A stretch of 64,000 nt of DNA, taken from Bdellovibrio sp. CG22_combo_CG10-13_8_21_14_all_39_27 (lineage in GTDB: Bacteria; Bdellovibrionota; Bacteriovoracia; Bacteriovoracales; Bacteriovoracaceae). The notes below the pieces were generated by a model, which worked only from the letters and a program-made list of their open reading frames with translations, was not told the DNA's origin and ran no database searches. Positions 17,399 through 28,300 of the stretch are shown here, in pieces (positions within the stretch are counted from its first letter, which is position 1; every line of letters starts with the position of its first letter). The stretch lies in NCBI GenBank assembly GCA_002786715.1, contig PCTW01000064.1, positions 93,713 through 157,712 on the forward strand. The letters are read 5' to 3'. The position numbers and the translations under genes are program-made.

Positions 17399-17740
17399 AT
17401 GAAATTTGTATGGTTGGGCCTATTTCTCATATTCTCCAAAGCTGCTTTTGCAGAAATCAAAATTTGGAATTCAGAAACTCCCTATGTCTTATTGATTTCT
17501 CAAATTCAAATTGAAAAGGATCACATCTTAGTGTTCGAGAAAAGTCCGCTTCGCAGGCAGTATAAATTTATGCTCAAACCTATTAATGAAAGGTTTAATT
17601 TATCTGCAAAAGATTTTGTAGACCTTTTGATAAATCATAATGGACATTCTTATAATACATTAATTATGAGCTTTAACTTTGAATACGATGATTCCTTCGG
17701 TGAGAGTATAACCGTGACTCATCTAACGATTGATTTCTAA
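17399..17740 (+). CDS. small exported protein of unknown function
   Basis: A 113-residue protein with signal peptide MKFVWLGLFLIFSKAAFA. The start is ATG 17399, set by CAGGAG about 10 bases upstream; an in-frame ATG at 17372 has no ribosome site and would bury the signal peptide. The mature part is mostly beta-strand-like (ETPYVLLISQIQIEKDHILVF, NTLIMSFNFEYDDSF in short stretches). No cysteines in the mature part and no recognised domain. Convergent with the coiled-coil gene 7 bases away. Confidence 0.6.
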   Translation: MKFVWLGLFLIFSKAAFAEIKIWNSETPYVLLISQIQIEKDHILVFEKSPLRRQYKFMLKPINERFNLSAKDFVDLLINHNGHSYNTLIMSFNFEYDDSFGESITVTHLTIDF

Positions 17741-17747
17741 GGCGACA

Positions 17748-18449
17748 TTAAAAGCCGTTGAGACGTTCCACTTCATGATTGAGCTTATAAAGTTCATTGC
17801 TCATTTTGAAATTGAGCTCTTTGAACTGGCGAGTAACAGCTTGGCTTTCTTTGTATTGAGATTTGAGCTCTGAAAGTTCACTTTCAAGACGCGATACTTG
17901 AGAAGCGAGAGCTTCTCTTTGATTGTTTAATTCAATCAGTGTCTCATGAGAGATCGTCAGATTTTCTTCAAGCGCATATTGATCAGAATGTTGTTTTTGA
18001 TCTTCAGCATCTTTCATTGCTAATGTCTTTTCCATGACTGAAGCATAGGACTTCATTTTCTCTAATTCACTTTCTAAAAGAGAAATTTTGAGATCGCGAG
18101 CTTCGATTTCTTTTTCATCATAAGAGAGTTGATAAAGTAGTGATTCGCGGCGAACATTTAAAGCATTCACCTCAGCCTTGTGAGATTCAAGAGCAGCTTC
18201 AAAATTAGCTTTTTCAGATTCAATTTTTTTACTCATCAAATTCATCATGGTGTTTTTTTCACCAATCTCGGCTTCTTGAAGTGAGCCTTTATCTTTTAAG
18301 AATTTGATTTGGTCTTTAAGGATGTCAATCTCACCTTGGCGAGCTTCCCATATAGCTTTGAGCAATCCATTATTTTGAGATTTCCAAAAGAGCTTAAATA
18401 GTCCCTTGTTATTTTTTAATAGATCATCAAACGTCTTGTAATAGGCCAT
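17748..18449 (-). CDS. coiled-coil protein
   Basis: A 233-residue soluble protein. The first 30 residues (MAYYKTFDDLLKNNKGLFK) may be a small globular or amphipathic cap; from about residue 35 to the end it is a nearly continuous heptad-rich coiled coil with high Glu, Lys, Leu and Gln (for example QREALASQVSRLESELSELK). No signal peptide, no catalytic motif. I set the start at 18449 because AAAGGA lies 6 bases upstream of it; an ATG 18 bases earlier has no ribosome site. Could be structural or a scaffold; nothing in the neighbours tells which. Confidence 0.7.
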   Translation of the reverse strand: MAYYKTFDDLLKNNKGLFKLFWKSQNNGLLKAIWEARQGEIDILKDQIKFLKDKGSLQEAEIGEKNTMMNLMSKKIESEKANFEAALESHKAEVNALNVRRESLLYQLSYDEKEIEARDLKISLLESELEKMKSYASVMEKTLAMKDAEDQKQHSDQYALEENLTISHETLIELNNQREALASQVSRLESELSELKSQYKESQAVTRQFKELNFKMSNELYKLNHEVERLNGF

Positions 18450-18537
18450 GTCCCATCCTTTGAGCATGTGTTTCTATTAAAAGGATACATCGCATACCCT
18501 TCATGTGCCAACTATTGATAAGTACGCCTTGCGTTAT

Positions 18538-19101
18538 CTAGAATTCTGGAGCAATAAAGACGTCGATTTCTGGATCAAACTCGTCTCTCAAAATGGCCTT
18601 AATCGCTTCCAGTGTACCTGTTGCAGAACTAGGACAGGTTCCACAGGCACCTTGATATTTTACGATCAGTATATGGTCCTCATAAGAGAGGGCCATGATG
18701 TCGCCCCCATCTCCTTGCAGGCCAGGGCGAATAGTGCGATCAAGAATCTCTTCGATCTTGAGCAACTCTGGTGAGAGTTTTTTACGGCGATCAGCTTCTG
18801 GATCGGGGTCGTGGTAATTGGCATCGTGGGCTTCGATATTTTCTTCTAAGCACTGCTTAATCTTATCTTCAATTTCTTCCCACTCTTCGTAATTGAATTT
18901 GGTTACAGTGATCATATTGTCGAAAAAATGCAGTTGATCAACACCGCGTATAGAGAATAGGTGAAGCGCTAATTTATTATCTCCACACTGGCTTGGTGTC
19001 GTATAAGTTGAATTACCATCCTTTTTCACGGGACGATCAAGCACGAATTTTAGTGCGTTGGGGTTGGGAGTAGGTTGAATAAAAACTTCAATCGCACTCA
19101 T
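18538..19101 (-). CDS. Nfu-type iron-sulfur cluster scaffold/carrier
   Basis: A 187-residue protein that probably receives 4Fe-4S clusters from SufBCD and passes them to target enzymes. N-terminal Nfu_N domain begins VFIQPTPNPNALKFVLDRP, like mitochondrial NFU1 rather than the A-type N-terminus of E. coli NfuA. The C-terminal NifU domain has GLQGDGGDIMAL and the cluster-binding pair in GACGTCPSS. It is the last gene of the suf operon; its ATG overlaps the sufS stop by 4 bases. Confidence 0.93.
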   Translation of the reverse strand: MSAIEVFIQPTPNPNALKFVLDRPVKKDGNSTYTTPSQCGDNKLALHLFSIRGVDQLHFFDNMITVTKFNYEEWEEIEDKIKQCLEENIEAHDANYHDPDPEADRRKKLSPELLKIEEILDRTIRPGLQGDGGDIMALSYEDHILIVKYQGACGTCPSSATGTLEAIKAILRDEFDPEIDVFIAPEF

Positions 19102-20309
19102 GACAAAAGCTCCTTGGCCTTATTGATGCCGTTAACGAGAGAATCAATATCTGATTCATTATTGTAAATGGTGAATGAGGCACGGGCCGTAGCTGTCACT
19201 CCAAAACGCTTCATGAGCGGCTGAGTACAGTGATGACCAGTTCGAATTGCAATGCCTTGCTGATCAAGCAGCATTCCTAAATCGTGAGGATGGACATCTT
19301 TGAGCTCAAAAGAAATAACGGAACATTTTTTCTTTGCTGTTCCAATAATTCTGAGACCTTCAATCTGGGAGAATTTTTCAGTCGCAAGATTGAGGAGATT
19401 CTCTTCATAATCATGAATGGCTTGAAAATTGAGAGATCCCATAAAGTCAAAAGCAGCTTTGCTGGCAATGACTCCTGCAATGTTTGGAGTTCCAGCTTCA
19501 AACTTCTCAGGCAATTCATTATAGGTTGTTTTCTCTATGGTCACTTCCTTAATCATTGCCCCTCCCCCCTGATAGGGAGGCATTTTTTCTAACAGCTCTT
19601 GCTTTCCGAACATGATTCCAACACCGGTTGGACCAAAGAGTTTATGCAAAGAGAAGCACAAAAAGTCGCAATCGAGTTTTTGTACATCAACTTTGGCGTG
19701 CGCCACAGATTGGGCTGCATCAATACAAACCACAGCCCCCTTTTGGTGACCGAGTTTAATAATCTCTTCAATTGGGTTAATTGTTCCTAATGTATTTGAA
19801 ACATGGACGATTGAAATCATCTTCACATTTTCAGAGTCTAATAATTTTTTAAAAGTATTCATGTCTAACGATCCATCGTCGAGCACAGGAATTTCTTTTA
19901 TGGTAAAGCCAGCTTTTTGAGCGGCCAACTGCCAAGGGACAATATTTGAATGGTGTTCCATGGTTGAAATCAAAAGCACATCACCCTGCTTTAAAAATTC
20001 AGCGGCGTAGCTATTGGCGATGAGGTTCAGGCCATCGGTCGTGCCTTTAGTAAATATGACTTCTTTGTGAGTTTTGGCGTTGATAAATGATCGAGCGCTT
20101 TCACGAGTTTCTTCAAACTGTCGAGTAGCATCACTTGATAAAAAGTGGATCCCGCGATGAACATTAGCTGTTCCAAAAGTATAATGTTTTGTGACTGCAT
20201 CGATGACTGATTGAGGCTTCAACGTTGTTGCGGCAGAGTCCAGATAAACCAAATCACGGTCGTGAACTTTTTGCTTTAAACAAGGGAAAAGTGTTCGCCA
20301 ATTATTCAT
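19098..20309 (-). CDS. sufS: cysteine desulfurase SufS
   Basis: PLP enzyme (403 residues) that takes sulfur from cysteine, giving alanine and an enzyme persulfide for Fe-S cluster assembly. Family marks: LDSAATTLKP at the start, TMEHHSNIVPW near 116-126, the PLP lysine K223 in FSLHKLFGPTG, and the persulfide cysteine C361 in RTGHHCTQPLM. Group II (SufS-like) by its short active-site loop. No sufE or sufU gene is present in this operon, so the sulfur acceptor must be encoded elsewhere or be missing. Overlaps sufD by 8 bases. Confidence 0.97.
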   Translation of the reverse strand: MNNWRTLFPCLKQKVHDRDLVYLDSAATTLKPQSVIDAVTKHYTFGTANVHRGIHFLSSDATRQFEETRESARSFINAKTHKEVIFTKGTTDGLNLIANSYAAEFLKQGDVLLISTMEHHSNIVPWQLAAQKAGFTIKEIPVLDDGSLDMNTFKKLLDSENVKMISIVHVSNTLGTINPIEEIIKLGHQKGAVVCIDAAQSVAHAKVDVQKLDCDFLCFSLHKLFGPTGVGIMFGKQELLEKMPPYQGGGAMIKEVTIEKTTYNELPEKFEAGTPNIAGVIASKAAFDFMGSLNFQAIHDYEENLLNLATEKFSQIEGLRIIGTAKKKCSVISFELKDVHPHDLGMLLDQQGIAIRTGHHCTQPLMKRFGVTATARASFTIYNNESDIDSLVNGINKAKELLS

Positions 20310-21570
20310 TCGCTACTCCAGTTGTTGTAATTTCATAACGACTAGAGAGCCAATCACTTAAAAGAGGAACGAGAGTGGAATGCCCTACCTTATCTATCGC
20401 TTCTTGAACAAAGGCATGAGCGAGAATGCGAGCCGCTTCGCTCCTCTCAATTCCGCGAGATTCAAGATAAAAAAGCTCATCAACTGAAAGCTGGCCAATG
20501 GTCGCTCCATGTGAGCATTTGACGTCATCAGCATATACTTCCAATTGAGGACGGGCATCAATATGTGCTGATTTCGTCAATATGAGATTGCGAGAGAGCT
20601 GTTGAGAATCGACTTTTTGAGCGTCTCTGTGAACAACAATTTTACCGGTAAATATTCCATGAGAATGATCAGCAACCACTCCTTTGTAGAGCTGTTCTGA
20701 AAAAGTATGGGCTGCATTGTGATTAATAATTGAATCCGTATCACAGTGCTCATGATCTTTAAGCGTGAAGAGTCCGTTTACATGGGCCGTTGCATTTTCA
20801 TCATTGAGGTTAACTTTGATATCGCGACGATGAAGCTTGGCGTGTGCAGTTAAGGCAAATGAGTTGAGATAGCTATCGCGAGCAAGTTCCGCCTTAAGTG
20901 CAGAATAATGAACTCCCTCTTTTAATTCACTCGTGAGCTGAATATGACGGATGCGTGCACCTGTTGAGAGATGAAGTTCGGTTGCGTTAAAAGTTGAGAG
21001 CTCATGAGCATCTAGCCCCGTTGTTACCTCGAGAATGGAGAGATCGCAAAGATCGGCTGCATGAATAACCACTCGATGACTAGATAGGCACTTGGAAGCT
21101 TTTTTAGTAAAGAGGTGATGAATGACAATCGGATTTTCGAGCATAACATTTTTTTCAATTTGAATGGCAAGGACTTCTTGGAGGGTTGACCAATGCAACC
21201 ATCCTGCACCATCGCGCTCTTCTTGGATCATTGGAATTGAGTCATGTGACTCATGAGGGTTCATCTTTCTTATATGAACACCGGGTATCTCTGGCATAGT
21301 AGTGAGAAAGCCATTAACAATTAAAATCTGATGAGCATCTTTTATTTCAAAGGTCGGTGAAGCTTGGTCTGCCTGGGGAGCTGCTAATTGCTCTGGCATT
21401 TCAGAGTTAATTGAAGTGTATTTCCAATGCTCCAACTTTTTACCTGGTAATCCATGGCTTTTTAATTGAGTGAGTGAGTCTCTCATCATTTGAGACAAAT
21501 GATTTTGACCTAAGTTTGCTTGGCGTGCTTCGAGATCGGCTGAATATTGTTGAGCTAAAACTTCATTCAT
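20302..21570 (-). CDS. sufD: Fe-S cluster assembly protein SufD
   Basis: A 422-residue component of the SufBC2D scaffold complex, where SufB, SufD and the SufC ATPase build new clusters in the cytoplasm. The C-terminal half carries the conserved beta-helix segments ([20 protein letters not shown] region, then [33 protein letters not shown] in family order) and ends with the [17 protein letters not shown] helix. The family's key histidine in KCSHGA is present. Order in the operon is normal; ATGA overlap with sufC upstream. Confidence 0.95.
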   Translation of the reverse strand: MNEVLAQQYSADLEARQANLGQNHLSQMMRDSLTQLKSHGLPGKKLEHWKYTSINSEMPEQLAAPQADQASPTFEIKDAHQILIVNGFLTTMPEIPGVHIRKMNPHESHDSIPMIQEERDGAGWLHWSTLQEVLAIQIEKNVMLENPIVIHHLFTKKASKCLSSHRVVIHAADLCDLSILEVTTGLDAHELSTFNATELHLSTGARIRHIQLTSELKEGVHYSALKAELARDSYLNSFALTAHAKLHRRDIKVNLNDENATAHVNGLFTLKDHEHCDTDSIINHNAAHTFSEQLYKGVVADHSHGIFTGKIVVHRDAQKVDSQQLSRNLILTKSAHIDARPQLEVYADDVKCSHGATIGQLSVDELFYLESRGIERSEAARILAHAFVQEAIDKVGHSTLVPLLSDWLSSRYEITTTGVANE

Positions 21571-22349
21571 GGATGAAGCTCCATTCCTGATTCTTTTATG
21601 ACCCAGTCATAACCTTTTTCCTCAAGAGTGAGCGCAAGTTCCTTGCCACCTGTCTTAATGATACGTCCTTGATAAAGTACGTGAATAAAGTCAGGCACGA
21701 TATAATTGAGTAAGCGTTGGTAATGAGTCACTAAGACCACAGCATTATACTTACTCTTAAAACTATTGACGCCCTTTGAAACGATTTTTAGTGCATCAAT
21801 ATCTAGTCCCGAGTCCGTTTCGTCCAGCAGGGCAAGGCGAGGATTTAAAGTTAAGAGTTGAAGGATTTCGTTCTTCTTCTTTTCTCCTCCCGAGAACCCC
21901 GTATTGACTGAGCGGTCGAGAAAAGAATCATTCATCTCGAGAAGCTCTAATTTCTTTTTTAAGAAAATTCTAAACTCTTCTTCTTCCATTATGGGCGCAC
22001 CTTGGGCCTTACAAGCAGCATTGTAAGTTTCAAGCAGAAAATTTAGGTTTGAAACCCCCGGGATTTCTACGGGATATTGAAAGCCCAAAAAAATTCCCTG
22101 GCGCGAACGTTCATAAGGTTCAAGTTCTGAAAGGTCTTTGAGCTTACCGTTGATATTGTATTGAATCTCTCCTTCCGTGAGCTGGAACGAGGGATGGCCA
22201 GCAATGACTTTTGATAGAGTTGATTTACCCGAACCATTAGGTCCCATGATGGCATGAACTTCACCAGTATTAATGGTGATATTGAGTCCTTTCAAAATTT
22301 CTTTTTCTTCGACTCGGGCATGGACATTCTTAACTTCTAATAATTTCAT
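21567..22349 (-). CDS. sufC: Fe-S cluster assembly ATPase SufC
   Basis: A 260-residue ABC-type ATPase that powers the SufBC2D scaffold. Walker [10 protein letters not shown] (about 38-46), signature [11 protein letters not shown], Walker [13 protein letters not shown] and a switch histidine in LVTHYQRLL are all intact; the [11 protein letters not shown] segment is typical of SufC. I start it at ATG 22349 (MKLLEVKN) with GGA about 10 bases upstream; an upstream in-frame start at 22373 would overlap the end of sufB. Stop overlaps sufD start. Confidence 0.97.
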   Translation of the reverse strand: MKLLEVKNVHARVEEKEILKGLNITINTGEVHAIMGPNGSGKSTLSKVIAGHPSFQLTEGEIQYNINGKLKDLSELEPYERSRQGIFLGFQYPVEIPGVSNLNFLLETYNAACKAQGAPIMEEEEFRIFLKKKLELLEMNDSFLDRSVNTGFSGGEKKKNEILQLLTLNPRLALLDETDSGLDIDALKIVSKGVNSFKSKYNAVVLVTHYQRLLNYIVPDFIHVLYQGRIIKTGGKELALTLEEKGYDWVIKESGMELHP

Positions 22350-22365
22350 TTTACAATTTTCCTTT

Positions 22366-23796
22366 TTATCCAATCGAATTTTCTAATTTCATTTCAATCA
22401 ATTTAACCGCTTCCACTGCAAACTCGAGGGGCAGCGTTTTGAAAACATCTGCGCAAAATCCGTTGACGATCAAAGACACAGACTTTTCCATGTCGAGTCC
22501 GCGAGATTGGAGATAGAACATTTGGTCTTCACTGATCTTAGTGGTTGAAGCTTCATGTTCAACCGTTGCCGTTGGGTTTTTCACATCAATATAGGGAAAT
22601 GTATTGGCCGAACAAGATGAACCAACCAACATTGAATCACATTGGGAGTAGTTGCGAGCATTATGCGCACTTGGCATAATTTTAACCAGACCACGATAAT
22701 TGTTTTCAGATTTATCTGCGCTAATTCCCTTGGAGATAATAGTTGATTTGGTATTCTTACCAATGTGAACCATCTTCGTTCCTGTATCAGCTTGCATAAG
22801 ATTATTGGTTAAGGCGACTGAGTAAAAAGCCCCTTGAGAATTATCACCAATGAGATTGCAGCTTGGGTACTTCCAAGTAATAGCAGAACCGGCCTCTACT
22901 TGAGTCCATGAAATATATGAATTTCGGCCAAGGCAATTTCCTCTTTTAGTCACGAAATTATAGATTCCACCTTTGCCATTCTTGTCACCTGCGTACCAGT
23001 TTTGAACGGTGGAGTATTTAATTGTGGCATCATCATGAGCGACTAATTCTACAATCGCAGCATGCAATTGGTTTTCGTCTCTTTGAGGAGCGGTACACCC
23101 TTCGAGGTAATTAACATACGAGCCTTCGTCAGCAATAACTAACGTTCGCTCAAATTGACCTGTCTCTTTGGCGTTAATTCTAAAATAGGTTGATAGATCA
23201 AGCGGACACTTGACTCCCTTGGGAATATAGACAAAGGAACCATCAGAAAAGACCGCGCAGTTTAAGGCTGCATAATAATTATCAGAGTAGGGGACAACGG
23301 TTCCCAAATACTTCTTTACGAGCTCTGGATGATTTTTCACAGCTTCAGAGATTGAACAAAATATAACACCCACTTTTTCCAGTTCGTCTTTGTAAGTCGT
23401 ACCGACCGAAACTGAATCAAAAACTGCATCAACGGCCACTCCCGAAATTCGTTTTTGTTCAGAGAGAGGGATGCCTAACTTTTCAAAAGTTGCGATAAGT
23501 TCTGGGTCTATTTCATCTAAACTTTCGAGCTTAGCGCTCTTTTTAGGTGCTGAATAATAATACAAGTCTTCAAAATCAATTTTAGGTAAATTAAGTTTCG
23601 CCCAGCTAGGGTGCTCAAGGGTTTTCCAATGGCGATAGGCCTTGAGACGATAATCGAGAAGCCATTGTGGCTCATCTTTCTTTCTTGAAATCATTGCGAC
23701 AATTTCTTCGTTTAATCCCTTTGGAAAGTCTTCAGTTTCAATATCTGTATAAAAACCATACTTATACTCAGTTTTGAGGAGATCTTCAGTACTCAT
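22366..23796 (-). CDS. sufB: Fe-S cluster assembly scaffold protein SufB
   Basis: A 476-residue main scaffold subunit on which Fe-S clusters are assembled. Typical segments: [21 protein letters not shown] near 170-190, [19 protein letters not shown] near 191-210, [18 protein letters not shown] near 230, the [19 protein letters not shown] region, and the C-terminal [20 protein letters not shown] with the conserved histidine and glutamate. A complete GGAGGT ribosome site lies inside the end of the regulator gene, 6 bases before ATG. Confidence 0.97.
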   Translation of the reverse strand: MSTEDLLKTEYKYGFYTDIETEDFPKGLNEEIVAMISRKKDEPQWLLDYRLKAYRHWKTLEHPSWAKLNLPKIDFEDLYYYSAPKKSAKLESLDEIDPELIATFEKLGIPLSEQKRISGVAVDAVFDSVSVGTTYKDELEKVGVIFCSISEAVKNHPELVKKYLGTVVPYSDNYYAALNCAVFSDGSFVYIPKGVKCPLDLSTYFRINAKETGQFERTLVIADEGSYVNYLEGCTAPQRDENQLHAAIVELVAHDDATIKYSTVQNWYAGDKNGKGGIYNFVTKRGNCLGRNSYISWTQVEAGSAITWKYPSCNLIGDNSQGAFYSVALTNNLMQADTGTKMVHIGKNTKSTIISKGISADKSENNYRGLVKIMPSAHNARNYSQCDSMLVGSSCSANTFPYIDVKNPTATVEHEASTTKISEDQMFYLQSRGLDMEKSVSLIVNGFCADVFKTLPLEFAVEAVKLIEMKLENSIG

Positions 23797-24230
23797 TTAT
23801 GCACCTCCATGACTTCTGGAGCGGAATCGTTCATTAACAGTTCTCCTAAATTGAGTTGGCTTAAATAATCCTGAACTTTGCGATTGAGGTTATCGATAGG
23901 AGAGACAATATTGCAGCTCTTATAGAGATCACAAATGCCTTTATGATTTTGGCAAAAGGAATCGGCTTCTACACCTTCCACTATTTTCACCACGTCCATA
24001 TATGAAATTTCTTCTAATTTTTTCTCAAGGACATAACCACCTTTGAGACCTTTAACGGAAGTGAGCAGGCCTTGATTGTTCATGGTTTGTAAAACCTTGG
24101 CAGTTGTATCAAAAGGAATATGAAATTCTTCGCAAATTTCGCGCGCTGATGTCAGGGCCCCGTCGCTTTTCTTGGCCATAAATTTAAGCGCCATTAAAGC
24201 ATATTCAACTTTTTTGGTAATCCTAAGCAT
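23793..24230 (-). CDS. Rrf2-family Fe-S-sensing regulator of the suf operon
   Basis: A 145-residue winged-helix regulator of the Rrf2 (IscR/SufR-like) family. HTH at about 27-60 ([23 protein letters not shown]), wing with [10 protein letters not shown], then three cysteines C93, C100 and C106 (C-x6-C-x5-C) fitting a Fe-S cluster site; IscR has C-x5-C-x5-C. It heads the suf operon and overlaps sufB by 4 bases (ATGA). Two inverted repeats upstream (24262-24332) are likely its operators, so it probably represses the operon when Fe-S clusters are abundant. That logic is from IscR-type relatives, not shown here. Confidence 0.93.
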   Translation of the reverse strand: MLRITKKVEYALMALKFMAKKSDGALTSAREICEEFHIPFDTTAKVLQTMNNQGLLTSVKGLKGGYVLEKKLEEISYMDVVKIVEGVEADSFCQNHKGICDLYKSCNIVSPIDNLNRKVQDYLSQLNLGELLMNDSAPEVMEVHK

Positions 24231-24261
24231 AAGAATGTCCTTTTAAAGCGCCAACTTAGCG

Positions 24262-24332
24262 TAAATTAGGTCAAAAAGAAACCTATTTAAAGCAAAGTCT
24301 AGCATGAAATAGGTCTTTTTTTACCTTATTTA
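24262..24332 (-). promoter_or_regulatory. two inverted-repeat operators upstream of the suf operon
   Basis: TAAATTAGGT-N9-ACCTATTTAA (24262-24290) and TGAAATAGGT-N8-ACCTTATTTA (24305-24332) share the half-site AAATAGGT. Their centres are about 42 bases apart, four helical turns, so two dimers could bind the same face of the DNA. They lie 31-103 bases before the regulator start, where the suf promoter must be. The plus-strand rhomboid gene starts 59 bases on the other side and might also be affected. Confidence 0.65.
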
Positions 24333-24390
24333 TGATTTGTCTCACTTTTAGGCACTTAGACATCTGGTCCAAGCCCCTTTAAAATGAGCA

Positions 24391-25278
24391 ATGCATTTAT
24401 TCGGCGAGCTAAGAGATTTTTCCTTGGCACAAAAAATTCAGATGGAACTGCAGCAGAAAGGCATGCAAGTAGAGCTCGTTCGCGATGATGTCCATGGTGT
24501 TGCTCGGCTTTTTGTTCGCGATCAAAAGGATCAAGAGGCAGCTTTTCATTATTATCGAGTGAAATTAGGTTTGCCCGCACCACCTCCTAAGGTTGATGAA
24601 GACTGGCAAAAACTCATGAAAGTTCCTTTAGGTGAGATGACGCGAGGATTGATTATCCTTTCTTTGGCCATCACGATTGCTCTTTTTTTTGATGAGAAAA
24701 TCGCAAATTGGTTTTACTTTAATCGTTTAGAAGATGCTCCTTTTGAATCGATTATGAGAGGAGAGTTGTGGAGACTTTGGACTCCCATCTTTATGCATTT
24801 TGGAATTTTGCATATTCTTTTTAATCTTATGTGGCTAAAAGATCTTGGTTCGGTCTTTGAAAGTAAGTATGGCCCGCTTTTTCTTCTCACATTTGTTTCT
24901 ATCGTGGGTGCTGCTTCCAATATCTCGCAATATTTGGTCGGTGGTCCTCGTTTTGGAGGAATGTCTGGTGTGGTTTACGGATTGCTTGGCCTGCTCTGGG
25001 TTTTGCCGAAAATGCGCGACGATTTTGAATACAAACTTCCAAAGCGAGATACAACGCTAATGATCGCTTGGTTTTTTCTCTGCCTAACGGGTGTCTTTGG
25101 GCCGATTGCAAATATGGCCCATGCAGTTGGCGCCTCTGGTGGCATTCTCTTCGCCTTATTTTTGGGAATGGTTAAAAAGAAGCCCCCCCTCTCTCTCTTT
25201 ATTCGCTTCTTCATCATGGCCACAGTTCTTCCGCCATTAACCTTTGTTTTAGAAGTTTTTGTCAAAAGTTTCAAATAG
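24391..25278 (+). CDS. rhomboid-family intramembrane serine protease
   Basis: A 295-residue membrane protease. Residues 1-75 form a soluble domain of the kind found at the N-terminus of GlpG-type rhomboids (MHLFGELRDFSLAQKIQ), then six or seven membrane helices from about residue 85. The catalytic pair is visible: serine in GGMSGVVYGLLG (GxSG) and histidine in NMAHAVGASGG; HILFNLMWLKDLG carries the HxxxN motif of helix 2. Substrates unknown. The next gene encodes a giant exported protein 85 bases downstream, but a link is only positional. Confidence 0.93.
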   Translation: MHLFGELRDFSLAQKIQMELQQKGMQVELVRDDVHGVARLFVRDQKDQEAAFHYYRVKLGLPAPPPKVDEDWQKLMKVPLGEMTRGLIILSLAITIALFFDEKIANWFYFNRLEDAPFESIMRGELWRLWTPIFMHFGILHILFNLMWLKDLGSVFESKYGPLFLLTFVSIVGAASNISQYLVGGPRFGGMSGVVYGLLGLLWVLPKMRDDFEYKLPKRDTTLMIAWFFLCLTGVFGPIANMAHAVGASGGILFALFLGMVKKKPPLSLFIRFFIMATVLPPLTFVLEVFVKSFK

Positions 25279-25363
25279 TTACAAAATAGTAAATTAAAAT
25301 GCTCAAGATTAAAATCAAGGTCACCGAAAAGCCAAAGGCACCCTTTTGGTTTTTGGGAGTAGT

Positions 25364-28300
25364 GTGTTTAATTTTCGATACCTATTATTAGGCCTCGCGT
25401 TTTTGTCTGTCGCAGTTCACGCACAGTCTCAGAGATTCGTGCTGATTGAGCAACAAACAAACCAGTCTCGTGGGCAAATCACTGCGACTTATGTTGATCA
25501 ATTTACCAAAGAAGTCATTGTTAAAAAATACTCGCTACCAGCAAGTGAAAAATCTTCAGTAGTTCAAATTTCACTGCCAAATCAAATCCCAAGTTTAAAT
25601 GCTATTGATGTTTCATTTCGTAAAGAAAACCCAAAAGGTAATATCAATTCAAATGTCTATTCTTCGCAAACGATTTCCGATATTCAACACTGGCGAGATC
25701 AACTAGAGAGTAATGGGATTGGTCGGGCAAAAATTGCGACAGTAACTGAAGTTCTCGGAAATGATCGTGCGCTTGAACTCATCGAGAAACGAGAAGGAAC
25801 AAAGAATGATATTGCTGTCTATTTTGATAATAATTTAAAACAGCTTGTCACCATTGAGTTACCTAAAGGCAGTAATGTTCGAACAAAACTGAGTTCGCCG
25901 AGTGATCTTCACTTAACAGATATTAAAATTGATCGTCTTGAAGCACAAACACCAGGCTTTTTTAATTCAAGCCTTCTTCAAATTTCCAAAAAGCTCGCAG
26001 GACAAGGTCTAAAAATGAAGCGAGACGTCTATCAACCGGCCTTTCGCAAGGTCTCAAAAGATTTTGAAAAATTTGTCCCTTTTCTTGAAAAGAGTAAAGA
26101 TAATTATTTGTATCGCATGAGTTACTCTCATGAACTAAGAAAACTTCACATCGAGAAATTAAAGAAAAATGGATCAATCTATGAATTTGTAGATGAAAGC
26201 GTTTATGATCTAGCAACAGAGCAAGGGCATAGAGACGGAATTCGCTATTTAAGAAGAAATGATCTTGAGGATGGGAGTTCAATAAATCAATTAGTGCAGT
26301 CCCATGCTGATGGTTGTCTTTGGCCTTCTCCAGGAACGAGCACTATTGTCTTGCCCGGTATGTCTGCGCTTATGGATCGCATGCATGAGAGCTATCTCGA
26401 AAAATCATTATCAAGTGAAGTTCTACCTACTGGTCAAAATAATTTTAGCTTTGAAATCTCTCTTCTCGAAGCCGATAAAAAAGCACGTCTTAATATTGAG
26501 TTAGATGGAAAAGGCGAAGTTAAAGATGTGACTTTTGCGAGCAAAATGCCAGAAGGATATCGAATCGTAAAAAGTGAAAATAAAGGGGCACACCCTGGTT
26601 ATGTTATTGAGTATCTCAATGGCACAGAGTGGAAACCGATGATGGGCTTTGTTGCCGAGAATATTGTTCGCTATCAAGGCGGGGCGGTAGATCTCGATCT
26701 TGCCATTTATGTAGTCGGTAAGAAAAACGCACCACTTGAATATGATGAATTTGAAAAATCAATTTTCAAGCTTAATATAAGACCACAAAAACGGATGACG
26801 GCCAGTTCTCGCATTACTTTTAAAGGCAAAACGGCAGCAGTCTATCCTATGGGTGATCGTCCAGAAGATTCCGGTGGTCTTAAAAACTTTTTCATGCAAA
26901 TTTTCTATTCTAAAAATGCGAGAAGAAAAGAAATTCGAGATACTGTCGTAGAAGAAGTTCAAAAGGTTCTTAACGACCCAGAATTTAAAGATGTTTTAAG
27001 CCTCCAAGAGATCAAGGCTGCTGCAGATACTGTGGCGAATCGAGTGGGACAACGGACCAATAATTTTGATGCAAACTTGGCAAAACTAAAAGTTGTTGCC
27101 TATGAAGAAGCGATGAAAGAATACGTTCATCTCATCATGCTTAAGTTGATGAAGCAAATGCTACCTGAAGAGAAAGAGTCGGACCTCTCCAAACTTCTAT
27201 CAGGTTCTGAAACAGATTTTCATCGCTGTTTAGCCAAGGCCAGCGCCAATCGAAATATTAAACACGCAGAAGAATGTTTGGCCGTATTCAAGACTCAAGC
27301 CCCGATAGATCTGGGAATTGGCGTTCTTCAAGTTAAGCTTAAAAGTGCAGGAATTGATACCGCCAAAGAAATGTCGGAAAAAGAATATTATCGATGTATT
27401 GACCAGTACTACCGTCCCATGATGAGAAACCAGGGAGAGGCTGCGCCAGCTCAAGAAATGGTAAAAGCTTGTGTTATGAGTACGTCAATGGTCGTTCTAG
27501 ATCAGCTCTTAAAATCTGAGGTTCAAAAACAAGCTCAATTGGTAGAGCTCTCACCTGGTAAAAAATTATCTCTTAGCGATGATGACTTAAATAAGCTTCA
27601 TGGTGAAACCATTGCTTGCTTTGAAAAAGAGAAATTATTAACTCGTGGTTTCCCGAAGATTCAAACAAATCCTAATGCACTCATGGGAGTCGATACCGAC
27701 ATGTTCACCAAAGTTCTAGATCATTGTATGGGACATTTGAAAGCGGATGTGGGAGAGCGCGCAGTCTATCAGGTTCTTTCGTTAAAAATAAATGAGTTAG
27801 CACCAATGAGTGAGGAGCAATCGAAAGAGCTCATTTCAAAAGTGGTAGAAGACTCATATAAACCTTGTATCAGAGAAATGCTGGCTTCTAACTTACCAGT
27901 GAACCCTACATTGTGTACCAGTGAAGTGATGTCCTCTGCTGTAGAAAAAATATCCATTCAATTGGGAGCAAAAGAAGTTGGTGAAGCTGCTGTCACTAGT
28001 TTGATGTCAACTCCTCAAGGTCAAGACATTAAAAAGTGTTTCGCTGATAACAGAAAAGCACTTATTTCCAATCGGCGCCACCATGTTGGCGACAGTGATG
28101 CCAAGCTGGATAAATTTGTCAAAGAACAAGCTCCTAAAGATGAAGAAGCCATTGTGGGGTGCTTGAAGAAGCTTGTGGTTCTTGTTTCAACGAAGGCCCC
28201 AGAGCTCATGATTGAAGAGAGTATTAAAAAGAGCCCTGAGCTCTCAGTCATTGTCTTAACAGATGAAGATAAAAAATTTCTAGGAACGACTATTGCTCAA

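Noticed and set aside
25299..25391. Thirty-codon open frame overlapping the start of the giant gene
   Set aside because: No ribosome site and no recognisable product; it could be a leader peptide but chance is as likely.
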